Shown one piece after another: positions 31,277-33,511 of a stretch of 33,511 bases of DNA. Positions within the stretch are counted from its first letter, which is position 1, and each line of letters opens with the position of its first letter. This DNA is from a virus. A model generated the notes under the pieces. That model searched no databases, had not been told where the DNA came from, and was given only the letters and a program-made list of their open reading frames with translations. Both the position numbers and the translations under genes were made by a program. Where the stretch lies: positions 1 through 33,511 of IMG/VR virus record IMGVR_UViG_3300017987_000237; one strand, given 5' to 3'.

Positions 31277-31366
31277 TGGGTGCCGGGAAGGGAGTCGAAC
31301 CCAAGTCTCCGCGCTGAGAACGCGGTATCCTATGTCCCCGAGGGGACGCCACTAGACGACCCGGCA
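31277..31366 (-). tRNA. tRNA-Glu-like gene (anticodon CTC) with a hairpin inserted in the D-loop
   Basis: Minus strand, 90 nt, with encoded CCA. The acceptor arms TGCCGGG/CCCGGCA pair in all seven positions, discriminator C. The anticodon stem CCGCG/CGCGG is perfect, with loop TTCTCAG giving anticodon CTC (31316-31318), reading GAG. The T-loop TTCGACT is canonical, but the T-stem has only three G-C pairs plus two U-U mismatches, and the variable loop is four bases. The D-loop holds the GG pair (TAGTGG) and, exactly before AGGA, an extra 14-nt self-complementary sequence GTCCCCTCGGGGAC (31334-31347). Removing it restores a normal D-arm. The gene starts three bases after the DUF488 stop codon and is followed by a terminator. 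Whether it is functional is open. Confidence 0.75.
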
Positions 31367-31369
31367 GCG

Positions 31370-31960
31370 TTACGCGAATTTTCTTTCTACCAGCTCAACA
31401 TACCTCATGTGGCGTTCGGGTGCAATGGCTCCTGCTGTGAGGGCCTCCCGAATCTGCCGTATGATGGACATGATCTCACCTCGCGGGGCGAAGATGGAAT
31501 GTATAGGGTGCTCAAGCAATCGCTCGTAGCAACGCTGGAGCTTGTCTTGCGGAGACGCAAACTCTTGGGGTTTGGAGTAGGTCACCGGAGCTGCCTTGCT
31601 GGCACGCTTGGTGCGGGGACGGCCCTTGTCGAGTTCGGTGCAGTCGAATCCTGCATCGCGCAGCCACTCGGCGACGTAGTGCCGATGGCAGGGTTTTCCT
31701 GCGCCCTCGAAGCAAAGCATGATCACGCCCGGCCCCAACTCGGAAACCACGACCGTCGGATCCAGCTTGTCGAGAACCTGCTCCACGTATGCCTGCTTCC
31801 AGCCCTCGGTGGTGAGTTCGTTCTTCCTGCCTTGTCGCAGCAACTCGCTCGACGGCGCCAGCTTCTTGTAGACCTGACCCTTGAACCAGTGTGGGGGACG
31901 CCGGCAAATCGCTACCGCGTTCGGGTCCCCTCCGTGCTTGGCGAAATTGCTCGTGTTCAT
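31370..31960 (-). CDS. DUF488 family protein
   Basis: 196 aa, ATG overlapping the RHH stop (ATGA). Residues 32-110 match DUF488: KKLAPSSELL near 32, then a helix, then VIMLCFEGAGKPCHRHYVAEWL (79-100), the Cys-His box that defines the family. The biochemical role of DUF488 proteins is not firmly known. The C-terminal ~85 residues (120-196) are a helical extension not needed for the family (APRGEIMSIIRQIREAL). Overlap with an RHH gene and the position three bases before the tRNA suggest a single transcript. Confidence 0.75.
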   Translation of the reverse strand: MNTSNFAKHGGDPNAVAICRRPPHWFKGQVYKKLAPSSELLRQGRKNELTTEGWKQAYVEQVLDKLDPTVVVSELGPGVIMLCFEGAGKPCHRHYVAEWLRDAGFDCTELDKGRPRTKRASKAAPVTYSKPQEFASPQDKLQRCYERLLEHPIHSIFAPRGEIMSIIRQIREALTAGAIAPERHMRYVELVERKFA

Positions 31961-32133
31961 ACGACGGGCTCTGTCTCCTCCAGAGATTCGACGATCCTCC
32001 GGACGGCCTTGTTGACTACGCTGTTTTGCCGGACAGAATGCCGCTCACACTGAGCGTCGAGACGTTCCTTCACGTCGGCGTCAATGTCGACCGAAAGGCG
32101 TTTCTGTTTGGGCTCTGCTGCTTGCCTTGCCAT
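31957..32133 (-). CDS. Ribbon-helix-helix (Arc/CopG-like) regulator
   Basis: 58 aa from ATG 32133, chosen for AAGGAG eight bases upstream rather than the ATG eight codons earlier. A basic start leads to KRLSVDIDADVKERLDAQCERHSV then VVNKAVRRIVESLEE, the strand-helix-helix pattern of RHH dimers, with alternating residues (RLSVDID) for the beta-strand that reads DNA. Likely a repressor of this block. The nearby 6-bp palindrome upstream may be its operator. No toxin partner is obvious. Confidence 0.75.
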   Translation of the reverse strand: MARQAAEPKQKRLSVDIDADVKERLDAQCERHSVRQNSVVNKAVRRIVESLEETEPVV

Positions 32134-32176
32134 TGTTGGCGCTCCTTGTTGTTGCATGAGTAAGATAATACATACT

Positions 32177-32192
32177 GGTTGCTACCGCAACC
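32177..32192. promoter_or_regulatory. Palindrome GGTTGC-N4-GCAACC upstream of the RHH gene (possible operator)
   Basis: A 6-bp inverted repeat with a four-base centre lies 44 bases upstream of the RHH start in a 69-base gap. RHH proteins often bind such symmetric sites near their own gene. On the minus transcript it is followed by an A/T-rich TATTAT that could be a -10 box. No U-tract, so not a typical terminator. Confidence 0.4.
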
Positions 32193-32202
32193 CCCTACCT
32201 GC

Positions 32203-32391
32203 TTACGGCTCCCTCGGGTCTGAAACAGCTCCGCACGCAATAGGGTCATGCCAGTGATGGCAGTTGTCCACGTTGTCGCACTCCTCGCATGGCTCCGGCA
32301 TGCTCCGGCTGGCTTCTTCGTCGGCGCGGATGGTGTGGATGCAGGGGAGCCGTCCCCGGTACGAATGCAGCTTCCGACGTGGTATGCTCAT
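32203..32391 (-). CDS. Small Cys/His-rich protein
   Basis: 62 aa from ATG 32391, chosen for the AAGGGAAG upstream. Cys/His residues cluster in its second half: C35, C38, C44, H45, H46, H48, C53 (CEECDNVDNCHHWHDP), so a metal site is likely. The N-terminus is basic. Family unknown. It lies between a larger zinc-type protein and the RHH gene. Confidence 0.6.
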   Translation of the reverse strand: MSIPRRKLHSYRGRLPCIHTIRADEEASRSMPEPCEECDNVDNCHHWHDPIACGAVSDPREP

Positions 32392-32435
32392 TGTGACTTC
32401 CCTTCGGCTATGTTGACCGCAGGCGAATGCATGGC

Positions 32436-32921
32436 TTATCCCTCCACCTGTTCGAGTACGATGTCGATTGCGTTGGCGACGCTCTCCCAATGCTCCTGAG
32501 CGCGTTTCGAGGTACGAATCAGGCTGACGTCTATCGACTTCCGGGCCAGCTTGACCACCGAGAGAAGGGCAATCATGTTCGACTGCTCCTTCTCGCCTAC
32601 CCCGTCGAGTGAGACGAATTTCGACATCCGGGCGAGAGACATGATCTCATATGCCTCCTTGTAGATGCAGCCCTCGTCGTGCAAATCCTCTCCCCACTCC
32701 TTCTTGGAGCAGAACGGACAGCGTTTGTCGTCGTCCGAAGCGATGAGCGCCCGAACGAGATTCATAGTGCGGGGCATGATACTGGTCGCGCTGAGGATAC
32801 CCCGGAGATCCTCGGGCTTCATCCTGCTTGGGACGATGCCCGTTACCGGCTTGCCGTCCGCGTCCACGACAATGCGATCCTGATACTTCCACGGTGCTCT
32901 GCTGCGGTCTGACTTTGACAT
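32436..32921 (-). CDS. Hypothetical protein with CPFC...H...C metal motif
   Basis: 161 aa from ATG 32921, with AGGAGG five bases upstream; a longer start would lie inside the previous gene. The middle has CPFC (C68, C71), H81 and C85, a common zinc motif of phage proteins. The C-terminal ~70 residues are helical (MIALLSVVKLARKSIDVSLI, then EHWESVANAIDIVLEQ). I cannot name the family; nucleic-acid binding is possible. It follows the duplicated-domain protein by about 8 bases. Confidence 0.65.
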   Translation of the reverse strand: MSKSDRSRAPWKYQDRIVVDADGKPVTGIVPSRMKPEDLRGILSATSIMPRTMNLVRALIASDDDKRCPFCSKKEWGEDLHDEGCIYKEAYEIMSLARMSKFVSLDGVGEKEQSNMIALLSVVKLARKSIDVSLIRTSKRAQEHWESVANAIDIVLEQVEG

Positions 32922-32929
32922 GACTCCTC

Positions 32930-33415
32930 CTAGTTTCCGTCTTCTTCGTTGGTGGTGGCGAGTGAATCGTATGCGGCTCCTACCACGGCCCAAAGGATTC
33001 TGCGGCCGCGCCTCGCGTTGTCTTCGGACTTGTACCTCAGCATCACGTGACTGTGCTTCTCGTCTGCGGTGTCGAGGGTGATCGATATGGCGTGCGTCCG
33101 GTCGTCGATCGGATTGGACAGCTCGAATACGCTACCGATGGAGACCACTCTGGCCGGGTCGAACATCGCGAGATCGTGCGTGTACATATTCGGCATTGCC
33201 TCGCGCATCATCGCATAGAGTGCGCCCCGCGCCTTCCGGGCTGCTTCGAGTGAGTAGTAGCGGCAGTAGGTTGCTCCGAGCGACGTGACGATCTTGAACA
33301 TGTGGGTGTTGAGGTCGGCTCGTTTCTCCTTCGGTATCACCCACAAGGGACTGACGTAGACGATGTGGCTCACGTTGATCGCGTCGTTTCTCGTGCTGAA
33401 AATTGAGCTATGCAT
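32930..33415 (-). CDS. Hypothetical protein with two similar halves
   Basis: 161 aa from ATG 33415, chosen for AAGGAG seven bases upstream. Two ~60-residue halves share a pattern: beta strands (DAINVSHIVYVSP / ARVVSIGSVFELS), then later Y-Y-S-L-E-A-A-R / Y-K-S-E-D-N-A-R, then an Arg-rich helix ending AMM / AVV. This looks like an internal duplication of a small alpha/beta domain. No known family or catalytic motif. It follows a gene that runs off the right edge. Confidence 0.65.
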   Translation of the reverse strand: MHSSIFSTRNDAINVSHIVYVSPLWVIPKEKRADLNTHMFKIVTSLGATYCRYYSLEAARKARGALYAMMREAMPNMYTHDLAMFDPARVVSIGSVFELSNPIDDRTHAISITLDTADEKHSHVMLRYKSEDNARRGRRILWAVVGAAYDSLATTNEEDGN

Positions 33416-33426
33416 TTTCGTTCTCC

Positions 33427-33511
33427 TTAGTCGCGCGAGAGAGCGTCGTAGGTTTCCCACGACTCTGTACGGTCATGGAGTGGGATAGGATAGGTGCCGG
33501 GAAAACGAGAG
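33427..33511 (-). CDS. C-terminal end of an unknown gene (partial, right edge)
   Basis: 28 in-frame codons end with TAA at 33427, which overlaps the next gene's ribosome binding site. The peptide reads FPGTYPIPLHDRTESWETYDALS. The frame has no stop up to the edge, and the close spacing to the following gene supports a real reading frame. Nothing can be said about function. Confidence 0.5.
   Translation of the reverse strand, partial: SRFPGTYPIPLHDRTESWETYDALSRD

Noticed and set aside
31046-32053. Plus-strand open frame of 335 codons crossing the tRNA and DUF488 genes
   Set aside because: It runs opposite to recognised genes and through the terminator and tRNA, so it cannot be a real protein gene alongside them.
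1-33511. CRISPR arrays, insertion sequences, rRNA genes, integrase or att sites
   Set aside because: I saw no regularly spaced direct repeats, transposase, rRNA or recombinase; the short ACCTCCTTT match is an isolated motif.

Overview
The window is a 33.5 kb piece of a tailed double-stranded DNA bacteriophage genome (Caudoviricetes, long non-contractile tail). Every gene I can support lies on the minus strand and is read from high to low coordinates. Starts are mostly preceded by AGGAG-type ribosome binding sites. Many genes overlap by a few bases (ATGA, GTGA, TAATG), which suggests one or a few long polycistronic transcripts. I see no integrase, repressor, replication or lysis genes, and both edges cut through genes, so this is an internal segment of a larger genome. 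The host cannot be named from the sequence. Base composition is moderately GC-rich, Shine-Dalgarno use is strong, and the Dit/Tal tail tip is best known from phages of Gram-positive bacteria, but none of this is decisive.

Region 1 (about 33.5 to 27.9 kb, promoter-proximal) holds accessory and DNA-interaction genes: a partial gene, a duplicated-domain protein, two small Cys/His proteins, a ribbon-helix-helix regulator and a DUF488 protein. Next come an unusual 90-nt tRNA-Glu-like gene and an intrinsic terminator. A tightly packed trio then follows: a methyltransferase-like protein with a possible Mom-type C-terminus, a ParB-like protein, and a small SAM methyltransferase. The terminase small subunit comes after these.

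Region 2 (27.9 to 24.8 kb) is an accessory block that separates the small from the large terminase subunit. It contains several tiny proteins, an MmcB-like PD-(D/E)XK nuclease, a radical SAM enzyme and a Lar-like anti-restriction protein.

Region 3 (24.8 to 12.0 kb) is the packaging, head and neck module in classical order: large terminase, portal, MuF-like protein, scaffold, a head-fibre/decoration protein with two 90-residue-period repeats, major capsid protein, a strong terminator, connector proteins, a large beta-helix/IPT protein in an unexpected place, the HK97-gp10-like neck protein, tail terminator and tail tube.

Region 4 (12.0 kb to the left edge) is the tail module. It holds a glycosyltransferase inserted before the tail assembly chaperone, the G/GT chaperone pair with a clear A AAA AAC frameshift site, a 1140-residue tape measure, an enlarged Dit with two carbohydrate-binding-like modules, a Tal-like protein, and a fibre of more than 1000 residues ending in a peptidase S74 intramolecular chaperone.

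The strongest candidates for something new are the tRNA-Glu with a 14-nt perfect hairpin inserted in its D-loop, the ParB plus methyltransferase/Mom-like cassette, and the set of probable surface-display functions embedded in the virion operon (glycosyltransferase, beta-helix neck protein, repeat-bearing head fibre, modular Dit). Two small genes with good ribosome binding sites (50 and 53 codons) were found by reading between the longer genes.
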